Assembly (NCBI GenBank): GCA_910578995.1
Contig: CAJTSY010000002.1
Coordinates: forward strand, 1 to 64,000
Length of the DNA: 64,000 nt
Direction of reading: 5' to 3'
DNA from: an uncultured Acetatifactor sp.
Lineage (GTDB): Bacteria; Bacillota; Clostridia; Lachnospirales; Lachnospiraceae
Numbering within the stretch: the first letter of the stretch is position 1; every line of letters starts with the position of its first letter. The notes beneath the pieces are model-generated. The model had not been told where the DNA came from and did no database searches. It saw only the letters and a program-made list of their open reading frames with translations. This document shows positions 15,692-23,512 of the stretch, piece by piece. The position numbers were made by a program, and so were the translations under genes.

Positions 15692-16378
15692 TTACTCCCC
15701 AATAATATATCCCAACCCCTTCTGGGTATGGATCAGCTGTCCTGCCCCGGCGCCCTCCAGTTTCTTCCGGAGCCTGGTCATATTCACGGTCAGAGTATTG
15801 TCGTCCACAAAGCAGTCATTGTCCCACAGGCGCTTCATAATCGCCTCCCTGGACACCGTCCTGCCCGCATTCTCAAACAGAAGCTGCAGGATCCGGAACT
15901 CGTTCTTCGTCAGATCCAGTTTCTGCCCCTCCACCAGGAGAGAGGCATCCGTCAGGTCCAGGATCAGACCATCCCATTCCATCACGTTGGTCTGTCCCCG
16001 GAAGGCATAGGTCCGCCGGAGCATGGCCTGAACCTTGGCCGAGAGCACCTCCGGCTCAAATGGTTTCACCACAAAATCGTCCCCGCCCATGTTCACTGCC
16101 ATAACGATATTCATATTGTCCCCTGCTGAGGAGACGAAGATAATGGGCACCTGGGAAATCTGGCGGATCTGGGAACACCAGTAATAACCGTTGAAAAAGG
16201 GCAGTCCTATATCCATCAGCACCAGGTGGGGCGAACGGGCCGCGAACTCCGCCAGTACATTCCCAAAGTCTTCCGCACAGTGCACTTCGTACCCCCATTT
16301 TTCCAGGTGAAGTTTTATTTCTCTCGCGATTACATCGTCATCTTCTACCAAAAAAAGCCTGTATTTGTTCATGCCCAT
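15692..16378 (-). CDS. OmpR/BceR-family response regulator
   Basis: A 228-residue transcriptional regulator. The receiver domain (residues ~5-118) has the acidic pocket VEDDD, phospho-acceptor Asp56 in LMDIGLP, and the switch Lys in FVVKPFEP. The C-terminal winged helix (about 130-228) ends TVNMTRLRKKLE and GLGYIIGE, typical of the OmpR class. It pairs with the kinase immediately downstream. The first ATG is given; a second ATG two codons later is an alternative. Its gene begins 16 bp after the cysteine desulfurase stop, so the cysteine desulfurase promoter may drive both. Target genes are not evident nearby. Confidence 0.92.
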   Translation of the reverse strand: MGMNKYRLFLVEDDDVIAREIKLHLEKWGYEVHCAEDFGNVLAEFAARSPHLVLMDIGLPFFNGYYWCSQIRQISQVPIIFVSSAGDNMNIVMAVNMGGDDFVVKPFEPEVLSAKVQAMLRRTYAFRGQTNVMEWDGLILDLTDASLLVEGQKLDLTKNEFRILQLLFENAGRTVSREAIMKRLWDNDCFVDDNTLTVNMTRLRKKLEGAGAGQLIHTQKGLGYIIGE

Positions 16379-16394
16379 ACCCGAAAAATTACCC

Positions 16395-17555
16395 TTACCT
16401 TATAGATATATAAGAAAACGACATTCCCCTCAGCCTGTCCAGAATATCTTTCAATGCTTCCACTGTCTCATCCAGTTCCTCTTTTGTATTCTCCGCCGAC
16501 AACGTAAACCGCAGGGATCCCCGTGCCTCTTCTGAATTCAGTCCGATGGCCGACAGCACATGGGAAGGTTCCCGGGAGCCGGAGGTGCATGCAGAACCGC
16601 CGGAGGCGCATATTCCTTTTATGTCCAGCATGATCAGAACAGATTCCCCCTCCACAAACTGAAACGAGAAATTCACATTTCCGGGCAGCCGTTTCTCCCT
16701 GTGCCCGTTCAGGCGGCACCACGGAATCTGTGCCTCAATTCTTTCTATCAAATAATCCCGCAGCTCCCGCTCCCTCCTGCCATTTTCCTCCATCACACGC
16801 AGCGCCCTGTCAGCAGCGGCGCCAAATCCCACGATACCGGGTACATTCTCCGTCCCGGCCCTCCGTTTGCTCTCCTGACCCCCTCCGTGGACAAAGGATC
16901 CGATCTTCAGTCCGTCCCGCACATACAGCATCCCCACCCCCTTTGGGCCATTCAGCTTGTGGGCACTGGCGCTGAGCATGTCGATCTTCATCTCCTCCAC
17001 GTCGATGGGCACCTGGCCGAAAGCCTGCACCGCGTCCGTGTGAAACAGGATTCCCCGCTCCCTGGCAATGGCACCGATCTCCCCCACCGGCTCCAGGACG
17101 CCGATCTCATTGTTGGCAAACATAACGCTGATCAGGACGGTATCCGGACGAATTGCCGCCTTCAGGTTCTCCGGATCCACCAGACCGTCCCTGTCCACAT
17201 CCAGGCGGGTGACCTGATAACCGTTCTCCTCCAGATAGTCACAGGTGCGAAGAACCGCAGGGTGCTCTATTTTGGTGGTGATGATATGCCTGCCCTTGTC
17301 CCTGCATCCTTCCGCAGCCGCTTTCAGGGCCCAGTTGTCCGCCTCCGTCCCCCCGGACGTAAAATAAATCTCCCCCTGTCCTGCCCCGATCACCGAGGCC
17401 ACGGCCCGCCTTGCCATACTGACCGCCTTTTTTCCGGCAGAACCCATGGAATATATGGCGCCCGGATTGCCGTAGACCTCCGTGAAATAAGGAAGCATGG
17501 CCTCCACCACCTCCGGCGCGGTCCTTGTGGTGGCGGCATTGTCCAAATATATCAT
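16395..17555 (-). CDS. Cysteine desulfurase (NifS/IscS-like)
   Basis: A 386-residue PLP enzyme that removes sulfur from cysteine as an enzyme-bound persulfide for Fe-S cluster, tRNA thiolation or cofactor synthesis. Family marks are the start MIYLDNAATTRTAPEV, the PLP-phosphate site TSGGTEADNWAL, the His-Thr-Asp-Ala-Val-Gln motif, and the PLP lysine in SASAHKLNGPKG. The catalytic Cys lies in the loop SGGSACTSGS near residue 325. The short loop and these sequences fit class I (NifS/IscS). No IscU/NifU or ThiI lies next to it here, so the acceptor cannot be assigned. AAAGGAG lies 6 nt before the ATG, and a TTGACA-N17-TATGCT promoter is upstream. Confidence 0.93.
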   Translation of the reverse strand: MIYLDNAATTRTAPEVVEAMLPYFTEVYGNPGAIYSMGSAGKKAVSMARRAVASVIGAGQGEIYFTSGGTEADNWALKAAAEGCRDKGRHIITTKIEHPAVLRTCDYLEENGYQVTRLDVDRDGLVDPENLKAAIRPDTVLISVMFANNEIGVLEPVGEIGAIARERGILFHTDAVQAFGQVPIDVEEMKIDMLSASAHKLNGPKGVGMLYVRDGLKIGSFVHGGGQESKRRAGTENVPGIVGFGAAADRALRVMEENGRRERELRDYLIERIEAQIPWCRLNGHREKRLPGNVNFSFQFVEGESVLIMLDIKGICASGGSACTSGSREPSHVLSAIGLNSEEARGSLRFTLSAENTKEELDETVEALKDILDRLRGMSFSYISIR

Positions 17556-17579
17556 TCCGCGCTCCTTTCCCGTATGTCC

Positions 17580-17596
17580 GTCCCTGTATCAGGGAC
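17580..17596. promoter_or_regulatory. Palindrome in cysteine desulfurase leader
   Basis: Perfect inverted repeat GTCCCTG-TAT-CAGGGAC located between the promoter and the start codon of the cysteine desulfurase. It could be an operator or an RNA hairpin near the RBS. The 7+3+7 geometry suits either. Confidence 0.45.
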
Positions 17597-17612
17597 AGTA
17601 AAATCCAATGAA

Positions 17613-17641
17613 AGCATATCATCCGCAATCTGTTCTGTCAA
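17613..17641 (-). promoter_or_regulatory. Promoter of cysteine desulfurase operon
   Basis: On the minus strand a perfect TTGACA (17641-17636) and TATGCT (17618-17613) are spaced by 17 bp, giving a leader of about 50 nt. Confidence 0.75.
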
Positions 17642-17690
17642 CCTTGCCGGAAGAATATAATAAAGGAAAACCAAAGGTCTTCTGACAGCA

Positions 17691-19040
17691 ATGAAAGCAA
17701 AACAACAGCATCCCCTGATCGTGGGTACCTTTATTCTCACCGCCGCAGGCATCCTCACCAGACTGATCGGCTTCCTGTACCGCATCTACCTCTCCCGCCT
17801 GTTCGGGGAGGAGGGCATGGGCATCTACCAACTCCTGAGCCCGGTTCTCTCCCTCTCCTTCTCCCTGACCGCGGCCGGGTACCAGACTGCCATCTCCAAG
17901 CTGGTGGCGGAGCAGGCTGCCGTCCGGAAAACCCCTGCCCTGAATCCCCTCTGGCTGGGACTGGCGGTCTCCCTGCCCCTTTCCATGCTCTGCAATGCGG
18001 CCCTCTTCTTTTTTGCGGATCCTATCGCCTTAAGACTGCTGCGTGAACCCCGCACTGCGTCCATGCTGCGGATCCTGTCCTTTTCCGTGCCTCTGTCCGC
18101 AGTGCATTCCTGTATCAACGGTTATTTTTACGGCATAAAAAAAGCGGGTATCCCCGCAGGCGCGCAGCTCCTGGAGCAGATTACCCGGGTGGGCTGCGTG
18201 TACATAGTATCCGGTTATTTCCTGTCCCTGGGAAAGACACCCTCCATCAGCGTGGCCGTCCTGGGACTTACCGTGGGGGAATTTTTCTCCATGCTGATGA
18301 CCATCGCCGCCATCCGGCCCCACTGCCGGAAAGGCTCCCCAGGCCCGGCAGACCTGCCAGGACACTCCCGCGCCTCCTCCGGCGTACTCATGGGAAAACT
18401 CCTGGCCATGGCGCTTCCATTGACGGCCAACCGTATCGTCCTAAACTTTTTACAGAGCATTGAATCCGTCTCCATTCCGGCACAGCTTAAGGCTTACGGG
18501 TACGACAGCGTGACTTCCTTAAGCGTCTACGGAGTGCTCACCGGCATGGCCATGCCCTTTATCTTCTTTCCCAATGCGCTGACCGGTTCCGTGGCGGTGC
18601 TCCTGCTGCCCATTATCTCCGAGAACTACGCCCTGGGTAACATGGACGCAGTCCGCAAAGCCACCCGCCGGACGGTAAAATACTGCGGGCTGATGGGCTT
18701 TGGCTGCATGGGCATCTTTGTCCTCCTGGGAAAATGGGCCGGCACCACCCTGTTTGACAGCCCCCTGGCGGGATACTTTATCCGCACCCTGGGCTTCATC
18801 TGCCCCTTTCTCTACCTGGACACCACCCTGTCCAGCATCCTCCAGGGCCTGGGACTGGCAGGGCATATTTTTACCATGAACGTAATCTGTCTGCTGATCC
18901 GCCTGGGCTTCGTCTTCCTGGCGGTGCCCCGTTACGGAATCACAGGCTATCTCTGGGGGCTTCTGGCAAGCCAGCTGACCCTGGGGCTGCTCTACCTGGG
19001 CTGTCTGTCCCGTTTTCTGAAGAAAAAAGAAGCCGGATAG
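17691..19040 (+). CDS. spoVB: SpoVB-like MOP-superfamily flippase
   Basis: A 449-residue polytopic membrane protein of the polysaccharide/lipid II flippase superfamily. It starts IVGTFILTAAGILTRLIGFL, then YRIYLSRLFGEEGMGIYQLL, matching SpoVB/YtgP proteins, and has about 12 to 14 membrane segments. In Bacillus, SpoVB is needed for spore cortex formation and is thought to move peptidoglycan precursors; paralogues act in vegetative growth. Its position beside sigG, sigE and spoVD supports a sporulation role, but vegetative MurJ-like function cannot be excluded. The RBS is weak (AAAGG, 13 nt before the ATG); TATAAT at 17656-17661 may be its -10, giving a very short leader. It is divergent from the cysteine desulfurase and convergent with nrdR. 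Confidence 0.85.
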   Translation: MKAKQQHPLIVGTFILTAAGILTRLIGFLYRIYLSRLFGEEGMGIYQLLSPVLSLSFSLTAAGYQTAISKLVAEQAAVRKTPALNPLWLGLAVSLPLSMLCNAALFFFADPIALRLLREPRTASMLRILSFSVPLSAVHSCINGYFYGIKKAGIPAGAQLLEQITRVGCVYIVSGYFLSLGKTPSISVAVLGLTVGEFFSMLMTIAAIRPHCRKGSPGPADLPGHSRASSGVLMGKLLAMALPLTANRIVLNFLQSIESVSIPAQLKAYGYDSVTSLSVYGVLTGMAMPFIFFPNALTGSVAVLLLPIISENYALGNMDAVRKATRRTVKYCGLMGFGCMGIFVLLGKWAGTTLFDSPLAGYFIRTLGFICPFLYLDTTLSSILQGLGLAGHIFTMNVICLLIRLGFVFLAVPRYGITGYLWGLLASQLTLGLLYLGCLSRFLKKKEAG

Positions 19041-19047
19041 GAAAACA

Positions 19048-19069
19048 CCCTCCGGTCTCCCCCGGAGGG
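19048..19069 (-). terminator. Terminator of nrdR (hairpin between convergent genes)
   Basis: CCCTCCGG pairs with CCGGAGGG around a 6-nt loop. On the minus strand the stem is followed by TGTTTTC, which fits a terminator for nrdR. The plus-strand side lacks a T run. Confidence 0.6.
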
Positions 19070-19099
19070 CGCAGCTTCCGCAGGAAGGTCTGAAGACCC

Positions 19100-19549
19100 T
19101 CAGTTCAAAAGCTTCTTCAGCTCATCCACAAAGGTATTCACATCCTTGAATTCCCGGTATACGGAGGCAAAGCGCACATAGGCCACCGCATCCAGGTCCT
19201 TCAGCCTGTTCATCAGGATCTCCCCTATGACCTGGCTGGATATCTCCTTCTCCGTCCTGCCGAATATCTCATTCTCCACCTCGTCCACCAAAGTGGTGAT
19301 CTGCCTGGCGCTCACAGGGCGCTTGTGGCAGGCCCGGAACAGGCCTCCCTCCACCTTGGCACGGTCATAGGCCTCCCTGTTGTTGTCCTTCTTAATGATA
19401 ATCAGCGGAATGCTGTCAATCTTCTCATAGGTGGTAAAACGTTTCCCGCACTCGTCGCAGACCCGCCTGCGGCGGATGGAACTGTCATCTTCTGTGGGCC
19501 TGGAATCAATCACCCTCGTATTTTCATGACTGCAGTATGGACATTTCAT
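19100..19549 (-). CDS. nrdR: NrdR, repressor of ribonucleotide reductase genes
   Basis: A 149-residue repressor, normal length for NrdR. The N-terminal zinc ribbon has two CxxC pairs (MKCPYCSHENTRVIDSRP and RRVCDECGKRF, then TTYEKID), and residues ~49-139 are an ATP-cone domain beginning PLIIIKKDN. NrdR senses ATP/dATP and represses nrd operons at paired NrdR boxes; no nrd gene lies here. The start is the ATG giving MKCPYC, 7 nt after AGGAG. An in-frame start 90 bp upstream would add residues not seen in the family. It follows the ylmC/ymxH homologue by 73 bp, a frequent neighbourhood in Clostridia downstream of sporulation sigma genes. Confidence 0.95.
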   Translation of the reverse strand: MKCPYCSHENTRVIDSRPTEDDSSIRRRRVCDECGKRFTTYEKIDSIPLIIIKKDNNREAYDRAKVEGGLFRACHKRPVSARQITTLVDEVENEIFGRTEKEISSQVIGEILMNRLKDLDAVAYVRFASVYREFKDVNTFVDELKKLLN

Positions 19550-19622
19550 ATGTTTTCTCCTATTCGGTTCTGCATGTGCGGCCAGTACCAGGGCCGCTTT
19601 CCTCCTGTTTAACGTACCATAT

Positions 19623-19856
19623 TCAGCAGCGGATGTCAACGAGAATAATGTCCGGACCGATCTGTTTGATATTGTTAAAGGGAATCACGATATTGGGCTC
19701 ACAGTTTAAGAAGCCAAGAATTCTGCTGCATCCCGGCACCATAATCTTGCAGATGCAGCCGCTGCAGGGATCAAACTCCAGATCGCACACCCTCCCCAGC
19801 TTCCTGCAGTCCTTCATATTGATTACATCTTTATTTTTCAACTCGGAATAAAGCAT
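19623..19856 (-). CDS. YlmC/YmxH-family PRC-barrel protein
   Basis: A 77-residue protein of the YlmC/YmxH family, small PRC-barrel proteins found near sporulation genes. The pattern LKNKDVINMKDCRKLGRVCD, then FDPCSGCICKIMVPG and PFNNIKQIGPDIILVDI, is characteristic. The biochemical role is not known. The start used is the ATG giving MLYSEL, with GGGAG 6 nt upstream; longer in-frame starts would prepend about 39 residues that do not look conserved. It is divergent from sigG, with a shared 169-bp intergenic region. Confidence 0.8.
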   Translation of the reverse strand: MLYSELKNKDVINMKDCRKLGRVCDLEFDPCSGCICKIMVPGCSRILGFLNCEPNIVIPFNNIKQIGPDIILVDIRC

Positions 19857-19949
19857 AAAAGTCTCCCGGATTTCCTGTTTACTATTAGAAATATGCAGTT
19901 TTCCGGAAAATGAGACCAAAAACAGCCCGGCATCCGGGGAAAATCCGTG

Positions 19950-19979
19950 TGAATATTTTTCATCTGCGGGCACATACTA
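19950..19979 (+). promoter_or_regulatory. SigF/SigG-type promoter of sigG
   Basis: TGAATA (19950-19955), exactly 17 bp, then CATACTA (19973-19979). This matches the forespore sigma factor consensus known from Bacillus and lies 46 bp before the sigG start. It suggests SigF activation and SigG self-activation. Confidence 0.8.
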
Positions 19980-20025
19980 CCACTATAACCCAACGCACGT
20001 TACCCGTGCAGAAACGAGGAAGGAT

Positions 20026-20805
20026 ATGACACAGGGAAAAGTAGAAATCTGCGGAGTCAACACGGCGAAGCTTCCCCTGCTGAAGGCAGAAGAAAAAGAA
20101 GCCCTTTTCCGGCAGATCGAGGCCGGCGACACAAGGGCGAGGGAAGCCTATATTGAGGGAAACCTGCGCCTGGTCCTGAGCGTCATCAAACGGTTTGCCT
20201 CCAGCAATGAAAACGTGGACGACCTGTTCCAGATCGGCTGCATCGGGCTCATCAAGGCAATCGACAATTTTGACACCTCGCTGAATGTGAAATTCTCCAC
20301 CTACGCCGTCCCGATGATCATAGGGGAAATACGCCGTTTTCTGCGGGACAACAGCAGCCTGCGCGTCTCCCGCTCCCTGAAGGATACTGCCTATAAAGCA
20401 ATCTATGCCCGGGACAGCCTCACCAGGAAAAACCTGAAGGAACCCTCCATGGAGGAAATCGCCACGGAAATCGGCATCTCCAAGGAGGACATCGCATACG
20501 CCCTGGACGCCATCCAGAATCCCATGAGCCTCTATGAGCCCATCGTCACGGACGGCGGCGACACCCTCTATGTCATGGACCAGATCAGCGACAAGAAAAA
20601 CAAGGAGGAAACCTGGGTGGAAAACCTCTCCCTCAGCGAAGCCATGAAGCGCCTCAATTCCAGGGAACACCAGATCATCTCCCTACGGTTCTTCGAGGGC
20701 AAGACCCAGATGGAAGTCGCGGAATCCATCGGCATCTCCCAGGCCCAGGTCTCCCGCCTGGAGAAAAACGCCCTGCGCACCATGCGCACCTACCTGTCAG
20801 CCTAG
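20026..20805 (+). CDS. sigG: Forespore sigma factor SigG
   Basis: A 259-residue sporulation sigma factor. The N-terminal VEICGVNTAKLPLL is specific for SigG (the Bacillus protein has a nearly identical stretch that binds anti-sigma factors). Region 2 contains DDLFQIGCIGLIKAIDNFD and FSTYAVPMIIGEIRRFLRD; region 3 contains RVSRSLKDTAYKAI; region 4 ends QMEVAESIGISQAQVSRLEK. SigG directs late forespore transcription. Unlike in Bacillus, where sigG follows sigE in the same direction, here it is on the plus strand, convergent with the sigE group. GAGGAAGG lies close before the ATG. A forespore-type promoter lies upstream. Confidence 0.97.
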   Translation: MTQGKVEICGVNTAKLPLLKAEEKEALFRQIEAGDTRAREAYIEGNLRLVLSVIKRFASSNENVDDLFQIGCIGLIKAIDNFDTSLNVKFSTYAVPMIIGEIRRFLRDNSSLRVSRSLKDTAYKAIYARDSLTRKNLKEPSMEEIATEIGISKEDIAYALDAIQNPMSLYEPIVTDGGDTLYVMDQISDKKNKEETWVENLSLSEAMKRLNSREHQIISLRFFEGKTQMEVAESIGISQAQVSRLEKNALRTMRTYLSA

Positions 20806-20917
20806 TGAGCCGGACGGCGGCTGCATGAAAATGACCCGGGGCCATGCAAAAAACGGGCGAAAACGCCTCGCGGCGGCGCCGGGTGAACAGTACAGAAAGA
20901 TACCCGGGCAGAACCGC

Positions 20918-21439
20918 TCAGCCATTCCCCTTTTTCCCGTGAAATAGCATTCGGTAAACCGCATACCCTATAAGGGCTCCCAGCGTATTGGTCAGAATAT
21001 CATCGATCTGGAAATATCCCCTCCCTGTCACCAGCTGCAGGGATTCGATGACCAGGCTCGTGGCAAGTCCTAAAAGCCCGCAACGGAAAAAACGCCTCAG
21101 GCACCTGAACGCCCAGGCACCCAGAAACCCGTATGGAATAAACAAAAGCACATTCTCCACCACATAGGCATTATTTCTGTCATTTATGCCCCATGTGGAA
21201 AACAATTCCAGATCCAGCCTCTGCATGCTGCCGGTCTCCCTGGAAAAAAAGGTGATAATCAGCATCACCGAAACATAGGTCCAGAAGGCAGCCTCCGGCA
21301 GAACCGAAGTCCGCTCCCCGCCCCTGCGCAGCCTGCCCGCCGCCCAAAAAAAGGTTACGGAAACAACAGCCCCCATCACCAAGCCTCCGGGCAGGAACTT
21401 TACCATGGACAGTAAATCCCTATATATATATTTTAACAT
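20918..21439 (-). CDS. VanZ-like membrane protein
   Basis: A 173-residue membrane protein of the VanZ family. Four hydrophobic segments are seen (about residues 15-35, 45-65, 95-115, 145-165). Family marks are the first-helix loop with FFSRE, ENVLLFIPYGFLGAW, and ESLQLVTGRGYFQIDDILTNTLGA split around residues 135-158. VanZ confers low-level teicoplanin resistance in enterococci by an unknown mechanism; chromosomal homologues are of unknown role. The start overlaps the end of the preceding unknown gene by 7 bp, so the two are translationally coupled and probably part of the spoIIGA-sigE transcript. Confidence 0.85.
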   Translation of the reverse strand: MLKYIYRDLLSMVKFLPGGLVMGAVVSVTFFWAAGRLRRGGERTSVLPEAAFWTYVSVMLIITFFSRETGSMQRLDLELFSTWGINDRNNAYVVENVLLFIPYGFLGAWAFRCLRRFFRCGLLGLATSLVIESLQLVTGRGYFQIDDILTNTLGALIGYAVYRMLFHGKKGNG

Positions 21440-21768
21440 ATTATTTTATGTCCCCATCTGTCCTTTTCCCCGGACAGTCTGCCGTTCATCCATGCAACAG
21501 CTTCCGTAATGCCGTCTTCCCCGAATTCAAACTCTGCCGTCTCTTTTTCTTCCTCCGGCGTCACATAAAAACTATACGGCTCCGGCCACACTGTGCAGCG
21601 CAGTTTCTTCTCTCCCCCATCGCGGGAAACGCCCTCCAGCCGGTAGCGCATTCCCTGATGGCTTCCTGTAAACTCTGTTTTCTTCAAAAATTCTATAGAC
21701 AAAATATCTGTTCGCTCTATCACGTTCTCTACCAGTCTTATCCTCTTTGGCTTCTTATTATACTCCAT
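21433..21768 (-). CDS. Uncharacterised small protein downstream of sigE
   Basis: A 111-residue protein that I do not recognise. It begins MEYNKKPKRIRLVENVIERT and continues with alternating hydrophobic and charged residues (MRYRLEGV, LRCTVWPEPYSFYVTPEEEK, TAEFEFGEDGI), consistent with a small alpha/beta protein. It has no membrane segment or signal peptide. It lies 19 bp after sigE and overlaps the VanZ-like gene by 7 bp, so it is probably expressed with sigE early in the mother cell or predivisional cell. The RBS is weak. Confidence 0.7.
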   Translation of the reverse strand: MEYNKKPKRIRLVENVIERTDILSIEFLKKTEFTGSHQGMRYRLEGVSRDGGEKKLRCTVWPEPYSFYVTPEEEKETAEFEFGEDGITEAVAWMNGRLSGEKDRWGHKIIC

Positions 21769-21787
21769 TTTTTTCCGCTTGCAAAGA

Positions 21788-22537
21788 CTAAATATTGCTG
21801 CTCATCTCTTTTTTCAGCTGGCGCATGATTTTCTTTTCCAGCCTGGATATGTAGGACTGGGAGATTCCCAGCAGCGAAGCCACTTCCTTCTGTGTCATCT
21901 CCTGCCCGTCCCTTGTTCCCAGGCCGAAGCGCAGGTTTATGATCTTCTTCTCCCGCTCGGAAAGCTTGCTGATGGCCCCCAGAAGCAGCTTGCGCTCCAC
22001 CTCGTTTTCAATGTCCCGGTAGATCACGTCCTCGTCCGTTCCCAGGATGTCCGACAGCAGGAGTTCATTTCCGTCCCAGTCCACATTCAGGGGTTCGTCT
22101 ATGGACACCTCCAGCCTGGTCTTGTTGTTCCTGCGCAGGTACATCAGTATCTCGTTTTCAATGCACCTGGACGCATAGGTGGCCAGCTTGATGTTCTTGT
22201 CAGGCTTGAAGGTGTTGATCGACTTAATCAGCCCGATTGTGCCTATGGAAATCAGATCCTCCACACCCACCCCCGTATTGTCAAACTTCTTGGCTATGTA
22301 CACCACCAGCCGCAGATTATGCTCGATGAGCGTGGCCTTGGCCTCGTCATCGTATTCCGTCCCCAGGTCACCGATAACCTGGCTCTCCTTTTCCACCTCC
22401 AGGGGCGGCGGCAGCACTTCCGCCCCGCCTATGTAATGAATATCGCCCTTTTTGCGGAGGAGCAGGTTTTCCCTCCGAATCATCTTAAACTGCATCCTGC
22501 CCGGTATTATCACTTTCAGAATCATTGTGCCTCTCAT
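21788..22537 (-). CDS. sigE: Mother-cell sigma factor SigE (pro-form)
   Basis: A 249-residue sporulation sigma factor, made as an inactive precursor. The segment from residue ~34 ([14 protein letters not shown]) corresponds to the start of mature SigE; the preceding ~30 residues are the pro-sequence cut by SpoIIGA. Region 2 contains [19 protein letters not shown] and [19 protein letters not shown], and region 4 ends [19 protein letters not shown]. These are nearly invariant among SigE proteins. The first ATG has AAGGG 7 nt upstream and overlaps the end of spoIIGA by 53 bp; later ATGs (22525, 22495) would shorten the pro-sequence. Co-transcription with its protease gene is the conserved arrangement. 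Confidence 0.97.
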   Translation of the reverse strand: MRGTMILKVIIPGRMQFKMIRRENLLLRKKGDIHYIGGAEVLPPPLEVEKESQVIGDLGTEYDDEAKATLIEHNLRLVVYIAKKFDNTGVGVEDLISIGTIGLIKSINTFKPDKNIKLATYASRCIENEILMYLRRNNKTRLEVSIDEPLNVDWDGNELLLSDILGTDEDVIYRDIENEVERKLLLGAISKLSEREKKIINLRFGLGTRDGQEMTQKEVASLLGISQSYISRLEKKIMRQLKKEMSSNI

Positions 22538-23369
22538 TCTGCCGCCCTTTGCGGCCCCCTTCCTCCGTAAAGATTCCAGGGTTTATTATCATATTCACGG
22601 ATTCCGCGCCTGTGTCTCCTGTTCCTGAAATCATTTCCCCGCTGACGGCAATGTATATGTCGGTAAAGACATACTTCATGCCGTCCATCTCCAACTGCAG
22701 CCTGGGCAGCAGGTATCCGGGCAGAATGCCCTTCCTCTTTCCGATGCTGTGATAGGGAATCGCCCGGAACCCCTCGCCGCCGTCTTTCCACAGGCTGTCG
22801 AAGAGCTCCCTGTCCACAATGCTCACAGGCCTGCCGCTCACCGGCTCCACAAGGCTGTTTCCCGAATCGATGAGGGCCCTTGCCTTTCTCTGCCTCCCGT
22901 CCTTTGACAGCACTGCAGTGCATATGGCTTGCTCCGGGTCCGTTTCCCGGCCGGTTTTCCTGAAAAGCAGGTAAAAAACTCCTCCCATGCCCAGTATGCC
23001 CAACCCCCCGGTCAGGTATGTTCTGACACCCGGAAGACATCTGACCAAAAACAGCATGGCGCCTCCTGTCCCAAAGGAGTACAGAAGCAGTCTCTCCAGC
23101 AGCTTCAGAAACATTCTCAGGCCCCTCACGGGAAAGGTGATACAAAGCATCCCCATCGTTCCCGCCGCAATCCCGCCCAGGAGCTTCGGCGCGGCCGGAC
23201 CCGCCCACAGAAAGGGAACCAGGAAACACACCGCCCCGAACGCCGCCCCGGCCAGTATCCTGCCGGGTCCGGCCGACCGGGCAACGGTCCGGTTTACAAG
23301 CATCAGCAGATAGAGATTCATAATGAAATTGATTAAGAACAGGCTGTCTACATATAATTCATAATGCAT
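22485..23369 (-). CDS. spoIIGA: SigE-processing aspartic protease SpoIIGA
   Basis: A 294-residue membrane protease that cleaves pro-SigE once it is activated by SpoIIR from the forespore. Five hydrophobic segments fill the first ~140 residues. The cytoplasmic C-terminal half has the active-site motif [12 protein letters not shown] with Asp at about 168; SpoIIGA works as a dimer with one Asp from each subunit. The start used is [14 protein letters not shown], with AAAAGGA about 9 nt upstream. An in-frame ATG 24 bp earlier (23393) lies inside the -10 element of the promoter, so it cannot be on the mRNA. The gene is the first of the spoIIGA-sigE-unknown-vanZ run. Confidence 0.93.
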   Translation of the reverse strand: MHYELYVDSLFLINFIMNLYLLMLVNRTVARSAGPGRILAGAAFGAVCFLVPFLWAGPAAPKLLGGIAAGTMGMLCITFPVRGLRMFLKLLERLLLYSFGTGGAMLFLVRCLPGVRTYLTGGLGILGMGGVFYLLFRKTGRETDPEQAICTAVLSKDGRQRKARALIDSGNSLVEPVSGRPVSIVDRELFDSLWKDGGEGFRAIPYHSIGKRKGILPGYLLPRLQLEMDGMKYVFTDIYIAVSGEMISGTGDTGAESVNMIINPGIFTEEGGRKGRQNERHNDSESDNTGQDAV

Positions 23370-23391
23370 TGGCATCATCCTTTTCATATCC

Positions 23392-23424
23392 ATTATAAGG
23401 GGACAGCACCCAGGAATTTGTCAA
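23392..23424 (-). promoter_or_regulatory. spoIIG-type promoter with long spacer
   Basis: On the minus strand TTGACA (23424-23419) and TATAAT (23397-23392) are both perfect but 21 bp apart. The Bacillus spoIIG promoter is likewise a SigA promoter with an over-long spacer that requires Spo0A-P. The element lies directly before the coding start of spoIIGA. Confidence 0.8.
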
Positions 23425-23430
23425 AGAAAG

Positions 23431-23456
23431 GGACGAAACCCAAGAATTTTTCGACA
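23431..23456. promoter_or_regulatory. Candidate Spo0A boxes upstream of spoIIGA
   Basis: TGTCGAA on the minus strand at 23456-23450 is a perfect 0A-box core (consensus TGNCGAA), 25 bp upstream of the -35. On the plus strand GGACGAA at 23431-23437 is a one-mismatch, inverted second site. The position fits activation by Spo0A. Confidence 0.65.
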
Positions 23457-23491
23457 AAAAACCGTCCGGAAAACCGGACGGTTCCAAAAAA
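23455..23491. terminator. Strong terminator after ftsZ
   Basis: CCGTCCGG-AAAA-CCGGACGG is flanked by A and T runs on both sides, giving a perfect 8-bp (extendable) stem. It ends the dcw transcript and separates it from spoIIGA. Confidence 0.92.
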
Positions 23492-23512
23492 CGTTTACAG
23501 GAAAACACTGAT

